From contig DS999228.1 of the NCBI GenBank assembly GCA_000156295.1, forward strand, positions 124,001 through 188,000: DNA of 64,000 bases. The letters are read 5' to 3'. The DNA comes from a marine gamma proteobacterium HTCC2148 (lineage in GTDB: Bacteria; Pseudomonadota; Gammaproteobacteria; Pseudomonadales; Halieaceae). This document shows positions 1-9,061 of this stretch, one piece after another. Made by a program: the position numbers and the translations under genes. Position 1 is the stretch's first letter; each line of letters starts with the position of its first letter. The notes beneath the pieces were generated by a model. It saw only the letters and a program-made list of their open reading frames with translations, made no database searches and was not told where the DNA came from.

Positions 1-923
1 TGGAAGAAAGAACTAGGGCGAACCCGTATAAATTCGGCGTCATCGGTTCCAGTGATACTCATACAGCGGCGGCCTCCCTACAGGAGGACAACTACTTCGG
101 AAAAATTGGCTCCTTTGACAGCACCCCCGAAAAGCGCGGCTCTGTACCGGCGAGCTTTCTCTACGGTACCCTGGTCAAACTCGCCGTAAGTGAGATGGTC
201 GAGGAGGTAGACGGAGAAAAATACCTCGATTTCTCGGGCTACAAGTACTGGGGGGCCTCAGGTATTGCCGGGGTATGGGCAGAAGAAAATACTCGTGAGG
301 CCATTTATGATGCGCTGCGCCGCAAAGAAACCTTTGCCACCAGCGGCACACGGATAAAGCTTAGATTTTTTGCCGGTTACGACCTCGCCGACGCACAACT
401 GGATAGCCCTGGACTGGTTAGCACCGCTTACCAAAACGGCGCCACTATGGGAGGCACCTTGCAAGCAAGCGATGATCGCCAACCCACGTTTATGACCTGG
501 GCCGTGGCCGACCCAAACACTGCCAAATTGCAGCGAGTACAAATCGTCAAAGGTTGGTTGGAAAACGGCGAATACATGGAGCGAGTGTATGACGTGGCAT
601 GCTCCGATGGTTTAAGTGCAGATCCACAAACCCATCGCTGCCCTGATAATGGTGCACGCGTAAATCTGAATGACTGCTCTATCACCGCCGATGCTGGATC
701 AAGCGAACTTAAATCTCTGTGGCAAGACCCCTACTTCACCCTGGGCCAAGAAGCGTTCTACTACGTGCGCGCGCTCGAGAACCCGGTTTGCCGCTGGTCC
801 ACCTGGGATGCACTACGCGCAGGCGTCGCACCCCGGTCAGACTTGCAGGCTACCATTCAGGAACGTGCATGGTCATCGCCTATTTGGTACAGCAAGTTTG
901 GCAACAACAATTTTATAAATTGA
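1..923 (+). CDS. DUF3604 family protein, C-terminal part
   Basis: The reading frame is already open at the window edge (codons start at base 3), so only the last 307 or so residues are present. The visible part contains GSSDTHTA near the start, a PHP-like metal-binding signature typical of DUF3604. It ends with the family's usual tail, including EAFYYVRALENPVCRWS and ATIQERAWSSPIWY. DUF3604 proteins are large (usually over 600 residues), often exported, and of unproven function; a metal-dependent hydrolase role is inferred from the motif. The stop lies 8 bases before the next gene, so the two are probably co-transcribed. The ATG at 195 is internal and not the start. Confidence 0.85.
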   Translation, partial: EERTRANPYKFGVIGSSDTHTAAASLQEDNYFGKIGSFDSTPEKRGSVPASFLYGTLVKLAVSEMVEEVDGEKYLDFSGYKYWGASGIAGVWAEENTREAIYDALRRKETFATSGTRIKLRFFAGYDLADAQLDSPGLVSTAYQNGATMGGTLQASDDRQPTFMTWAVADPNTAKLQRVQIVKGWLENGEYMERVYDVACSDGLSADPQTHRCPDNGARVNLNDCSITADAGSSELKSLWQDPYFTLGQEAFYYVRALENPVCRWSTWDALRAGVAPRSDLQATIQERAWSSPIWYSKFGNNNFIN

Positions 924-931
924 GATAGACA

Positions 932-2386
932 ATGACTAAAGAACTTGAATCGGTCGATGTGCTAATTATCGGCGCCGGCCTGGCCGGTATCGGCGGTGCC
1001 TGTCAGTTGCGCCGCAACTGCCCGAATCACAGTTTTACAATCCTCGAATCACGCGCAACCAGCGGTGGCACCTGGGATTTATTCCGTTATCCCGGCTTTC
1101 GCTCCGACAGCGACATGTACACCTATAGTTATGGTTTCAAGCCCTGGACAGACAAATCTACCATCGCTGACGGCCGCAAAATCCTTAGCTATATTCGTGA
1201 GGCTGCAGCAGAATACGACGTGGAAGAACACATTCGCTATCAACACAAGGTGGTAGCCGCAAACTGGTCCTGCGCTGACAAACTCTGGCTGGTCACTGCC
1301 GCACATGGCGAGACAGGGGAGCAAGTAACAATTAGCTGCAAGTTTCTGTTTAATTGCAGCGGCTACTATGACTATGAGCAAGGTTATACACCGGAGTTTA
1401 CCGGCAGCGACGACTTTAAGGGCGAGGTTATTCACCCGCAGCATTGGCCTGAAGACCTGGATTACAAGGACAAACGAGTTGTGGTGATTGGCAGTGGCGC
1501 TACCGCGGTGACGCTGGTGCCAGCGATGGCCAAAGACACCAGCAGTTTAGTGATGCTACAGCGCACGCCCACCTATATAGCTAGTCTACCCGCTGAAGAC
1601 CCAACAGCCATAAAACTGCGCAAGTTTTTACCGAATAGTTGGGCTTTCCGCCTGACCCGCTGGAAAAAGGTATTATTTCAGATCTATATCTACCAGCTAT
1701 CCCGTCGCAAACCGCAAGCGCTGAAAAAATTCCTGATTGGAGGGGTAAAAAAAGAGCTGGGGCCGGATTATGACGTCGCCACTCACTTTACCCCTGACTA
1801 CAACCCATGGGATCAGCGTTTGTGTGCAGTACCCGATGGTAATTTGTTTACCTCTATCCGAGAGGGGCACGCTGAAGTGGTGACCGATCACATTGATACC
1901 TTCAACGGCGAAGGCATCCAACTCAAGTCCGGCAAGCAACTCGACGCTGATATTGTGATACTTGCGACAGGTCTAAACCTGAAATTCGCTGGCGGTGTTA
2001 AGCACAGCATTGATGGCAAAGAACTCGACTTAACCGAGCACTTTATCTACCGCGGCATGATGTTCTCTGGCATGCCCAATTTAGCATTTACAGTGGGATA
2101 TACCAATTCTTCCTGGACCCTCAAGACTGATTTGACTGGTAAATACGTCTGCCGATTGCTTGATAAAATGGACCGCGGCAACTATTCAACGGTGACTCCA
2201 ACCATGAAAGGGGATATTGAAGAAGTGCCCCTGCTGGATTTCGATGCAGGTTATGTGCTGCGTGCGCGAGAGCTGATGCCGAAAAATGGCAATCGGCTAC
2301 CTTGGAAAAACTACCAGAATTACATCAGAGACTTCATTGGCTTGCGTCTTGGCCGTCTAAATGATGATGAATTAGAGTTCCGCTAA
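932..2386 (+). CDS. Flavin-containing monooxygenase, Baeyer-Villiger type
   Basis: A 484-residue FAD/NADPH monooxygenase. The FAD-binding Rossmann motif IIGAGLAG is at residues 12-19, followed by GGTWDLFRYPG (about 45-55), typical of EthA-like enzymes. The Baeyer-Villiger fingerprint FxGxxxHxxxWP is present as FKGEVIHPQHWP at 162-173. The NADPH-binding motif VVVIGSGATAV follows at about 183-193. Such enzymes insert oxygen next to a ketone carbonyl, giving an ester or lactone, or oxidise heteroatoms. It starts 8 bases after the DUF3604 gene and is followed by a hydrolase gene, which fits a degradative operon. The actual ketone substrate cannot be told from sequence. Confidence 0.92.
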   Translation: MTKELESVDVLIIGAGLAGIGGACQLRRNCPNHSFTILESRATSGGTWDLFRYPGFRSDSDMYTYSYGFKPWTDKSTIADGRKILSYIREAAAEYDVEEHIRYQHKVVAANWSCADKLWLVTAAHGETGEQVTISCKFLFNCSGYYDYEQGYTPEFTGSDDFKGEVIHPQHWPEDLDYKDKRVVVIGSGATAVTLVPAMAKDTSSLVMLQRTPTYIASLPAEDPTAIKLRKFLPNSWAFRLTRWKKVLFQIYIYQLSRRKPQALKKFLIGGVKKELGPDYDVATHFTPDYNPWDQRLCAVPDGNLFTSIREGHAEVVTDHIDTFNGEGIQLKSGKQLDADIVILATGLNLKFAGGVKHSIDGKELDLTEHFIYRGMMFSGMPNLAFTVGYTNSSWTLKTDLTGKYVCRLLDKMDRGNYSTVTPTMKGDIEEVPLLDFDAGYVLRARELMPKNGNRLPWKNYQNYIRDFIGLRLGRLNDDELEFR

Positions 2387-2455
2387 TGACGTGCTGTGTT
2401 TAGCCACTAACACGCTTCTAGACACAACTGACGGAGTTTCAAAGGAGTCGCAACT

Positions 2456-3499
2456 ATGAAGAAAAAAACCCTGATAATACTTATCGGCCTGCTGCTTATT
2501 GCCGGCGCTGGCCGCGCTTTACTCAAAGCGCCCGCAGTACAAGACATGGCACTTGAACGAGGCACGGCAGCTATTGCCAAACGCGGCGCCGTGCCCCTGC
2601 CGGAATCAGAAAGCCTGAGGGTCTATGTCTGTGGTAGTGCATCGCCTCTGGGTATGGGTCAGGCGCAGGCCTGTATAGCGGTTATAACGCCGGAGCACTT
2701 TTACCTGATCGACTCCGGAGCCGGTTCTACCGACAATATCAATCGCCTGGGATTGCCCACGGAACGTCTCCAGGGTCTGTTACTTACGCATTTCCACTCC
2801 GACCACATTGCGGAAATTTACGAGGTGAACCTCGGCTCCTGGGTGCGGGGCAGACCACAGCCTTTGACGATCTATGGCCCGCGGGGAGTTGATGAAGTAA
2901 CGAACGGCGTTAATGCCAGTTACCGGCAGGATCGAATTTACCGAACGGGTCACCACGGAGAAGATTTGCTACCACCGGCGCTCGGGGTATTGCAGCACAA
3001 AACGATTGCCCCTGGCGTTATTTTTGAAGACGGAGACCTCAAGATAACCGCCTATGTTGCTGAGCATCCACCCATTCACCCTGCTGTAGGCTATCGCTTT
3101 GACTACCGCGGCCGTAGCGTTGTCATCTCAGGTGACAGCAACGTGACCGGCGAGACGCTGAAGATAGTCGATGGGGCTGATCTATTGCTGCATGACGCAC
3201 TATCACTGCCGATAGTGTCAGCGCTTTCTAAGGCATTGGCAGCTGCAAATCAGTCACGGCAATCGAGGATTGTTGCTGATGTGATGGACTACCACGCGTC
3301 AGCGGAGTCACTGATCGAACTCGGCGAGAAATCGAATGTAGACATGGTGGCCTTCTACCACCTTGTACCGGTACCGCCAAATCCTCTACTAAAAAATGTC
3401 TTCCTACGTGGGGCACCAGACAACTTCCTTCTCACAGAAGACCTCATGTGGTTTGAGCTGCCGATAGACAGTGACGATATTGTTGTCAATGCCCCATGA
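2456..3499 (+). CDS. MBL-fold metallo-hydrolase, membrane-anchored or secreted
   Basis: A 347-residue protein with a strong ribosome-binding site (AAGGAG, 8 bases before the ATG). Residues 1-22 are a basic start plus hydrophobic segment, a signal peptide or signal anchor, so it probably acts outside the cytoplasm. The metal-binding motif HFHSDH is at 112-117. Further ligands appear in EHPPIHP, the aspartate of SGDSN, and a late histidine in FYHLVP. The layout matches the RNase Z/arylsulfatase-like branch of the family rather than a beta-lactamase. The gene lies between a monooxygenase and a GST-like gene, overlapping the latter by four bases, so hydrolysis of an ester or lactone made upstream is a reasonable guess. 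Confidence 0.88.
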   Translation: MKKKTLIILIGLLLIAGAGRALLKAPAVQDMALERGTAAIAKRGAVPLPESESLRVYVCGSASPLGMGQAQACIAVITPEHFYLIDSGAGSTDNINRLGLPTERLQGLLLTHFHSDHIAEIYEVNLGSWVRGRPQPLTIYGPRGVDEVTNGVNASYRQDRIYRTGHHGEDLLPPALGVLQHKTIAPGVIFEDGDLKITAYVAEHPPIHPAVGYRFDYRGRSVVISGDSNVTGETLKIVDGADLLLHDALSLPIVSALSKALAAANQSRQSRIVADVMDYHASAESLIELGEKSNVDMVAFYHLVPVPPNPLLKNVFLRGAPDNFLLTEDLMWFELPIDSDDIVVNAP

Positions 3500-4536
3500 A
3501 ATACGACGAACCAATTCGACTCGTAGGCGGTACTGGATCGCCCTACACACAAAAGATGGTGGCCCTACTGCGCTACCGGCGGCTGCCGTATGCGGTGAAC
3601 CGGGGTATTCCCGCAGAGGTTTGTGCGGCAATGGGCGTGGAGCCACCAAAGCCCATCTTCGAGCCTACCTTTTTTTTTGAAGATGCTGGAGATACACAGG
3701 CCCATTGCGACTCCACACCGATTATCCGGCGCCTGGAGGATAGCTACGCAGGTCGCTCGGTACTACCCGGTGACCCGGCTCTGGCCTTTATCGACTACCT
3801 GATCGAAGACTTCGCTGACGAGTGGTGCACCAAGTACATGTTCCATTATCGCTGGCACGCAAAGTTGGACGCAGGCAATGCCGGCACCCTGTTACCGCTG
3901 AGCATAGACGTCAGCATGCCAAAGGACACTCATGCAGAGTTCAAGCGCTGGGTCGAGGACCGCCAGATTAGCCGTCTTTACGTGGTGGGCTCCAACGACA
4001 CCACCGCAACGGTGATCGACGCCAGCTACCGGCGCTTTCTTACCGCCATGGAAAATCATCTAGGCAATCAGAAATACATGCTGGGCAACCGCCCCGCTGC
4101 CGGAGACTTCGGCCTCTTCGGGCAGTTGAGCCAATTGGTGGGTTTCGATCCCACGCCCAGGGAGATTGCCCATGAAGTTTCTCCGCGCACAGTCGCCTGG
4201 GTTGACCTCATGCGTGACCAGAGTGGACTAGAGCCAACAGAGCACGATTGGGTTAGCCTGGCGGACCAACCCGAGAGCTTGCGAAGCCTGCTTAAAGAGA
4301 TCGGTCGCATGTATGCCCCAGCGCAACTGGCCAACGCCCGCGCCGTTCAAGCGGGCGACAAGACCTGGGCTGCCGAGATAGATGGCGCACCCTGGGCCCA
4401 GCAGACCTTCCCCTACCAAGCCAAGTGCCTGCGATGGACCAATGAACGTTATCGCGCCCTCAGTAACGCAGATCGCGTTAGTGTCGATGCCCTGATTGAG
4501 GGCACCGGGATCGAGACCATGCTTGTAGTTAAATAA
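3496..4536 (+). CDS. Glutathione S-transferase-like protein
   Basis: A 346-residue protein whose ATG overlaps the upstream stop (ATGA), indicating translational coupling. The N-terminus is a thioredoxin-fold GST domain: RLVGGTGSPYTQKMVALLRY carries SPY where glutaredoxins have CPYC. A second, all-helical GST-C-like region follows (about 190-260, with GNRPAAGDFGLFGQLSQL). At 346 residues it is longer than a classical GST (about 210), with an unusual insert between the domains and a C-terminal extension. It probably conjugates or isomerises an electrophilic product using glutathione, or is a structural relative without that activity. Confidence 0.8.
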   Translation: MKYDEPIRLVGGTGSPYTQKMVALLRYRRLPYAVNRGIPAEVCAAMGVEPPKPIFEPTFFFEDAGDTQAHCDSTPIIRRLEDSYAGRSVLPGDPALAFIDYLIEDFADEWCTKYMFHYRWHAKLDAGNAGTLLPLSIDVSMPKDTHAEFKRWVEDRQISRLYVVGSNDTTATVIDASYRRFLTAMENHLGNQKYMLGNRPAAGDFGLFGQLSQLVGFDPTPREIAHEVSPRTVAWVDLMRDQSGLEPTEHDWVSLADQPESLRSLLKEIGRMYAPAQLANARAVQAGDKTWAAEIDGAPWAQQTFPYQAKCLRWTNERYRALSNADRVSVDALIEGTGIETMLVVK

Positions 4537-4893
4537 AGAACCTTAACGCTGAGCAGGCAATCTATGAACCGAAAAAATATTCAACTGGGAATGATTATTG
4601 TTGGCACACTAGCGCCCCCGATAGCAAGCGCACCTGATGCCTGCTATATGCAGCACATCTGACCAACCCCAGACCGGATTCAGGACTAAAGAGACCGCAA
4701 CATCAATATTGCTTTTTCTGTCTGCGCCGAAAGAGATTGCAGTCTTATCGGCTTACAATTTTATAAACCAGCTTCTTCATAAAAATGAAATCCAGGAGAT
4801 TTTACGCTTGAGCAGCGAATCCTAAGGAAACATTTCCGGACAGCCGCTACCTGTTTTCTTTGCACAACTCGCCCCCGGGAGGAGCGGCTCCAT
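4537..4893. other. Gap with one doubtful 32-codon ORF
   Basis: This stretch separates the GST-like gene from the convergent PF10118-type gene. The only coding-like feature is 4564-4662 (+): a 32-residue peptide that looks like a bare signal peptide (MNRKNIQLGMIIVGTLAPP, then IASAPDACYM) and stops at once. It may be the remnant of an exported protein. No convincing terminator hairpin is visible. Confidence 0.35.
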
Positions 4894-5727
4894 TCACGCG
4901 GCCCGGGCAGCCTTCCAGCTCTCGAGCAGGTGTCGATTGTCATCGTCCCAGGGGTGAAAATCAGGATCGAAATACGTGAGGTAATCGGCGCGGAATTCGC
5001 GCAACACACCACCCTTGGCGAAGAGAAACTTAAATCCACTTTTCAGCGTAGACCACTTCCAGAGTTTTTTGTCCTTGCGCAGCATATAGGCGGTATTGGC
5101 GAGCAGGTTCCATAGGAAATGAATGGTGAACATTCTTAAAGTCAGCTTCCTGACCTTATAGTTGCCGCCGATATCTATGTACACATCAAACGCGACAGAT
5201 TTGTGCTCAAGTTCTTCAGCAGCATGCCATTTCCACAGGCTTCGCATCTGGGAGTCCACCTCGCTGAGCATCCAGCCATTGAGGACTTTGTCTGCAAAAA
5301 TCGCTGTAATATGTTCAACACCACAGGTTGCTGCCAGGTGACCTACAGGCGACATCTTTTTTTGCCCTAAGCGAACCATGTTTTTTGTTCTGCCCTCCAT
5401 TTTTTCTTGGTTGTAACCGCGCAAATCACACAAAGCTTTGTTGTATGTAAGGTGCTCTCGGGAGTGCATACCCTCCTGACCAAAAAAACCGCTCATTTCT
5501 TTTTTGAGCTTCGGGTCTTTCACTTCATCTTTATAATGACGAACACTGTCTATAAAAAAGCGTTCACCGTCGGGGAAAGTCATACTAAGGGCGTTAAAAA
5601 AAGCCGTTTTAAATGGATCGTTATCCAACCAGTCTTTGGACAACTGCTCGCTGAGTTCAAACCTGATATTCCGAACTTCCAGGTTCATACCTTCAGGCAT
5701 ACGTGAAGCGCTGGCGATGACTGTCAT
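4894..5727 (-). CDS. Predicted metal-dependent hydrolase (PF10118 type)
   Basis: A 277-residue protein with a good ribosome-binding site (GAGGGAAC before the ATG). The sequence pattern is that of the PF10118 'metal-dependent hydrolase' family, which has a ferritin-like four-helix layout. Candidate metal ligands are E55 (in DGERFF), E85 and H88/H92 (QEGMHSREH), E138-H139 (GVEHI) and E171/E174/H175 (AAEELEHK). The repeated ExxH pattern resembles di-iron proteins. The catalytic role of the family is not established. The gene stands alone on the minus strand and is common in bacteria that degrade lipids and hydrocarbons. Confidence 0.85.
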   Translation of the reverse strand: MTVIASASRMPEGMNLEVRNIRFELSEQLSKDWLDNDPFKTAFFNALSMTFPDGERFFIDSVRHYKDEVKDPKLKKEMSGFFGQEGMHSREHLTYNKALCDLRGYNQEKMEGRTKNMVRLGQKKMSPVGHLAATCGVEHITAIFADKVLNGWMLSEVDSQMRSLWKWHAAEELEHKSVAFDVYIDIGGNYKVRKLTLRMFTIHFLWNLLANTAYMLRKDKKLWKWSTLKSGFKFLFAKGGVLREFRADYLTYFDPDFHPWDDDNRHLLESWKAARAA

Positions 5728-5822
5728 GTTCCCTCTCTTGAGTCATTAAAAAAGGCACAATACTCTGGAGAAGCGCATAGTTTAGAATCATATTCGGCCA
5801 AGGATGGAATCAAAATATCGGG

Positions 5823-5890
5823 GACAGACCACGATTAAATTGCCCCCGGCGCGCGCCATGAGTCTCGGCCAAAATCAATCGTGGTCTGTC
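5823..5890. repeat. 14-bp perfect inverted repeat, REP-like
   Basis: GACAGACCACGATT at 5823-5836 is followed 40 bases later by its exact reverse complement AATCGTGGTCTGTC at 5877-5890. The element lies between the end of the AraC-family gene and the start of the upstream-facing hydrolase gene. The arms have no poly-T tail, so a simple terminator is less likely than a REP-type palindrome. Similar CGTGGTCTGTC palindromes occur around REP-associated (Y1) transposases in gammaproteobacteria, as far as I recall, but no such transposase is in this window. Confidence 0.7.
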
Positions 5891-5898
5891 GCCATTTA

Positions 5899-6912
5899 TT
5901 AAAACTGCTGCAGACGATACTGGCTGGGCGTTACACCGTTCCAGCGCACAAACGCACGGCGAAAATTTACCGTCTCGGCATAGTCCAGCAGGTGCGCTAT
6001 CTCGGCAACGGTCAACTCGGTTTTGACCAAATATTCCCTGGCGAGCAAATCCTTTATCTCCTCGAAGGTGGCTCTGAAATTGGTGGACTCTGCATCCAGG
6101 CGGCGCCTCAGAGTACGCTCACTGACATGCAGACTCTCGGCTACCTGTGCAATATCAAGGAAGTCGCCTGCGGATTGGATCAGCAACTGCCGCACGGCGG
6201 CGGTGGTTTTCTCGACACTGTTCAGCCCACGCAGGATCTCCTCGCACTGCTGTTGAAAGACCACATGCTCGGAACGGTTCGCCGTTTTTACAGGCGTGTC
6301 GAGAACCTGCGGCGGGAGAAACAGCTGACTGTGTTCACAGTCGTATGTCACAGGCGCACGAAATGCGCTGTTATAGCAAGCCGAGTGCGAAGGTTTGGAA
6401 TAACTCAATTGTATCTCTACGCCTTCTACACTCTCTACCTGGTTTTCATACAGAGATCTCCCCACTGCAGAAAGGTTTGAGAAAATAAGTTCGGTTACTA
6501 ACTGTTGCTGTGCAGCAGTGCCCAGAGTTACATTCGCGCGCAAAAATAAGCCGCCCTCGTGCTCATACGCTGTCCAGCTGGGCTGGAACAATACCTGCCC
6601 ATAGCGAAGCAAAAGCTGAACGCTCTCGCGTAAGCTCGCACAGCTCATCAGGGCAAAACCAAAGCTGCCGTAACTGGCAACGCCAAGCTCTTGTCCCAGA
6701 CCTAACATCAGGCAGTGATCGCGCGAAATGTCCACTGCAGTTTCCACTAAAATGATCGCTTCGGAACCTGCAAATGCAGCCTGAGGCGCACCGGAAGTAG
6801 CGACACCTCGCGCGCGGAGTTCACAAAACAACTGCTCACGGCTCACACCCGCCTCCTCCAGCTGCGATATAAGCTGCCTAAGAAACTCACGTTCCACTTG
6901 ATTTACTTTCAT
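5899..6912 (-). CDS. AraC-family transcriptional regulator
   Basis: A 337-residue regulator from the ATG at 6912, chosen over the in-frame ATG at 6984 because GGAGAG lies just upstream. The N-terminal two thirds match the arabinose-binding-like domain of the OruR/ArgR-type AraC proteins (for example FGFALMSCASLRESVQLLLRY). The C-terminal 100 residues hold two helix-turn-helix motifs: DIAQVAESLHVSERTLRRRL, then TVAEIAHLLDYAETVNFRRA, ending GVTPSQYR. It is divergent from the MFS transporter gene at 7176, its most likely target. No inducer can be named. Confidence 0.92.
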   Translation of the reverse strand: MKVNQVEREFLRQLISQLEEAGVSREQLFCELRARGVATSGAPQAAFAGSEAIILVETAVDISRDHCLMLGLGQELGVASYGSFGFALMSCASLRESVQLLLRYGQVLFQPSWTAYEHEGGLFLRANVTLGTAAQQQLVTELIFSNLSAVGRSLYENQVESVEGVEIQLSYSKPSHSACYNSAFRAPVTYDCEHSQLFLPPQVLDTPVKTANRSEHVVFQQQCEEILRGLNSVEKTTAAVRQLLIQSAGDFLDIAQVAESLHVSERTLRRRLDAESTNFRATFEEIKDLLAREYLVKTELTVAEIAHLLDYAETVNFRRAFVRWNGVTPSQYRLQQF

Positions 6913-7175
6913 CTCACTCTCCGTGTCCCCCTGCCGTAACGAATACGCACCAAAAGACTTACAAGCAAACGACAACCAAAGCACTCATGGCCGAATATGA
7001 TTCCACCCCTATTTCACTGAGCACTATACTTCACCCAAGTGAGAATTAGGAAGGGGGGCCGCTCAATGCAGTCGTTCCGCATCAAAAACCAGAAACTCAA
7101 TGCCCCATTTATTAAAATTATGCGCTGATACGCGGCTGCTTTCGGTTTTCTTTATCCGCTTGAATAGACACGACG

Positions 7176-8453
7176 ATGAATAATCAGACAGCCAGTCAAC
7201 CCCTGGCGGGGCACCGCACTACCCTGACTCTGCTCGTACTGGCTTATACCCTGTCGATGTGCGACAGGATGATTTTATCGATCCTGTTTCCGGATATAAA
7301 AGCAGAGTTTGGTTTAAGCGATACCCAGCTGGGGTTGCTAGGTGGGCTTTCATTCGCCCTGTTTTACGCCACCATGGGACTGCCTATTGCGCGCCTGTCT
7401 GATCAACACAGTCGCAAACGCATCATTATCGTCAGCCTTGTTATCTTCTCTGTGATGACCGCTTTTAGCGGCCTGGCCGCCGGCTTTATCAGCCTTCTGT
7501 TACTGCGCGTCGGTGTGGGAATTGGAGAGGCAGGGGTGAATCCTGCCAGCCACTCGATTATTGCTGATTACTTCCCGCCCAAGCGTCGGGGGTTCGCTAT
7601 GGCTACGTTAATGCTGGGCGGCAGCTTCGGCATGATCCTTGGTTTTGTTGGCGGCGGTATGATTGCCGAAGCTTATAACTGGCGTATTGCACTGGTATCG
7701 GTCGGTGTTCCCGGTTTGTTGTTGGCATTCTTTATGGCCAAATTGCTGCGTGAGCCTGCCAGAGGGACCTTTGAAACAGCAGAGCCTCTGCCTTCGCCCC
7801 CCATTCTCACCACCGCGGCTGCAATGTGGTCCAACCCCGCTATGCGACACATGATGGCCGGGGGCGTAATAGCGGGACTGATGTCCTATGGCCTCACCCA
7901 GTGGTTGCCGACTTTCTTTATCAGAACACACGAGCTCAGCCAATCCGAGGCCGGTATGATGATTGCGGGCGTGTTCGGCATTTCGGGGGCGATTGGCGCG
8001 CTGGTCGTGGGCAAGTTCTTTGATCGCCTTTCCATCCGTGGTTTCCAATATGGCCTGTGGATGCTTGCCATGGTTCCGTTCGTCTCTATCCCATTATTCG
8101 TCATGGGGCTTTTTGCTGACAACCTGACCACGGCAATACTGCTGTTCATTATTCCGGGCTTCTTCGCCAATAGTTTTATGGGGCCATCGCTGGCCATGGT
8201 ACAAACCCTGTCGCCAGTGCACATGCGCGCTGTTTCCTCGGCCATTATGATGCTGTGTCTCAATCTCATCGGCTTAGGCCTCGGTCCACTGCTGGTCGGT
8301 GTGCTAAGCGATATACTCAGCACCGTCTATGGCAAGGGCTCCTTAAGCGTTGCGCTGGCCTGTTTTGGACTCTTCGCCTTCTGGGGCTCCCTGCACTTCT
8401 GGTTCTGTGGCCGGGCTTTGTCGAAACAGAAAACGCAAGGGCGCACGGGATGA
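7176..8453 (+). CDS. MFS transporter, spinster-like
   Basis: A 425-residue inner-membrane carrier with about 12 hydrophobic segments. The N-terminal signature YTLSMCDRMILSILFPDIK and the loop LSDQHSRKRI (the MFS loop 2-3 motif) place it with the spinster/hexuronate-like branch often annotated as 'spinster family MFS'. GVGIGEAGVNPASHSIIADY in helix 4-5 fits too. It is divergent from the AraC gene and upstream of a truncated decarboxylase-like gene. The substrate is unknown; relatives often sit beside genes for aromatic, steroid or lipid breakdown. Confidence 0.9.
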   Translation: MNNQTASQPLAGHRTTLTLLVLAYTLSMCDRMILSILFPDIKAEFGLSDTQLGLLGGLSFALFYATMGLPIARLSDQHSRKRIIIVSLVIFSVMTAFSGLAAGFISLLLLRVGVGIGEAGVNPASHSIIADYFPPKRRGFAMATLMLGGSFGMILGFVGGGMIAEAYNWRIALVSVGVPGLLLAFFMAKLLREPARGTFETAEPLPSPPILTTAAAMWSNPAMRHMMAGGVIAGLMSYGLTQWLPTFFIRTHELSQSEAGMMIAGVFGISGAIGALVVGKFFDRLSIRGFQYGLWMLAMVPFVSIPLFVMGLFADNLTTAILLFIIPGFFANSFMGPSLAMVQTLSPVHMRAVSSAIMMLCLNLIGLGLGPLLVGVLSDILSTVYGKGSLSVALACFGLFAFWGSLHFWFCGRALSKQKTQGRTG

Positions 8454-8624
8454 TCACAATAGCCTCAGCCATCTGCACGCTATTCATCTCATGAACCATT
8501 CCTGGCCACTGGTAATGCGAACATGGCCGAAACTGATTCCATGCTTGTCTACGGCGAGAGCTACAATCGAACACAGTAGAAATTTGAAATCACTAGTTCC
8601 TGAAATTTACAAAAGATATCCATT

Positions 8625-9059
8625 ATGAGTTTCGTTAAAACCTATGAAGAAATTATGGGAAATTCCCCCGCTAGTGGGGATTTCCACGATGCAGAGATGC
8701 TGACGCTTGTCTGGGAAACCACACCTGAAGCCATTGAGAAACTGCTGCCTCCCCCGCTGAAACCAGCTTCGAGGCCTGTGGTACTCGCTTTTGTCGCCAA
8801 TTATCCGTCTACCAACTTTAGTCTTCCGTATTTGGAATCCGCTCTTTTGATAAGGGCGAGTTTTGAGGGTACGGAGGGGTTTTACTGCCTGTCCATGCCG
8901 GTAACCAATGATATGGCCATGGCCGGTGGGCGAGAAATATGGGGCTACCCAAAGAAGCTGGCGAATATTGCCTTGCAGCGTGAGGGCGGCACAGCTTATG
9001 GCTTTATCAACGTAGCATCGACTAGCCAATTGTCTGCATCAATTTTAGTAACGTGGTGA
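8625..9059 (+). pseudogene. Truncated acetoacetate decarboxylase-like gene
   Basis: A 144-residue ORF matching only the first half of the acetoacetate decarboxylase (ADC) family, whose members have about 245 residues. It keeps the Schiff-base lysine region GGREIWGYPKKLA at about 104-116 but loses family similarity after about residue 128 and ends in a serine-rich tail (STSQLSASILVTW). The second half of the barrel is absent, and the next gene begins within a few bases. This looks like a deletion that removed the 3' half. An intact short protein is possible but unlikely to fold as an ADC. Confidence 0.7.
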
Positions 9060-9061
9060 AC

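Noticed and set aside
5881-6480. 199-codon plus-strand ORF
   Set aside because: It lies entirely opposite the well-supported AraC-family gene and has no recognisable protein features.
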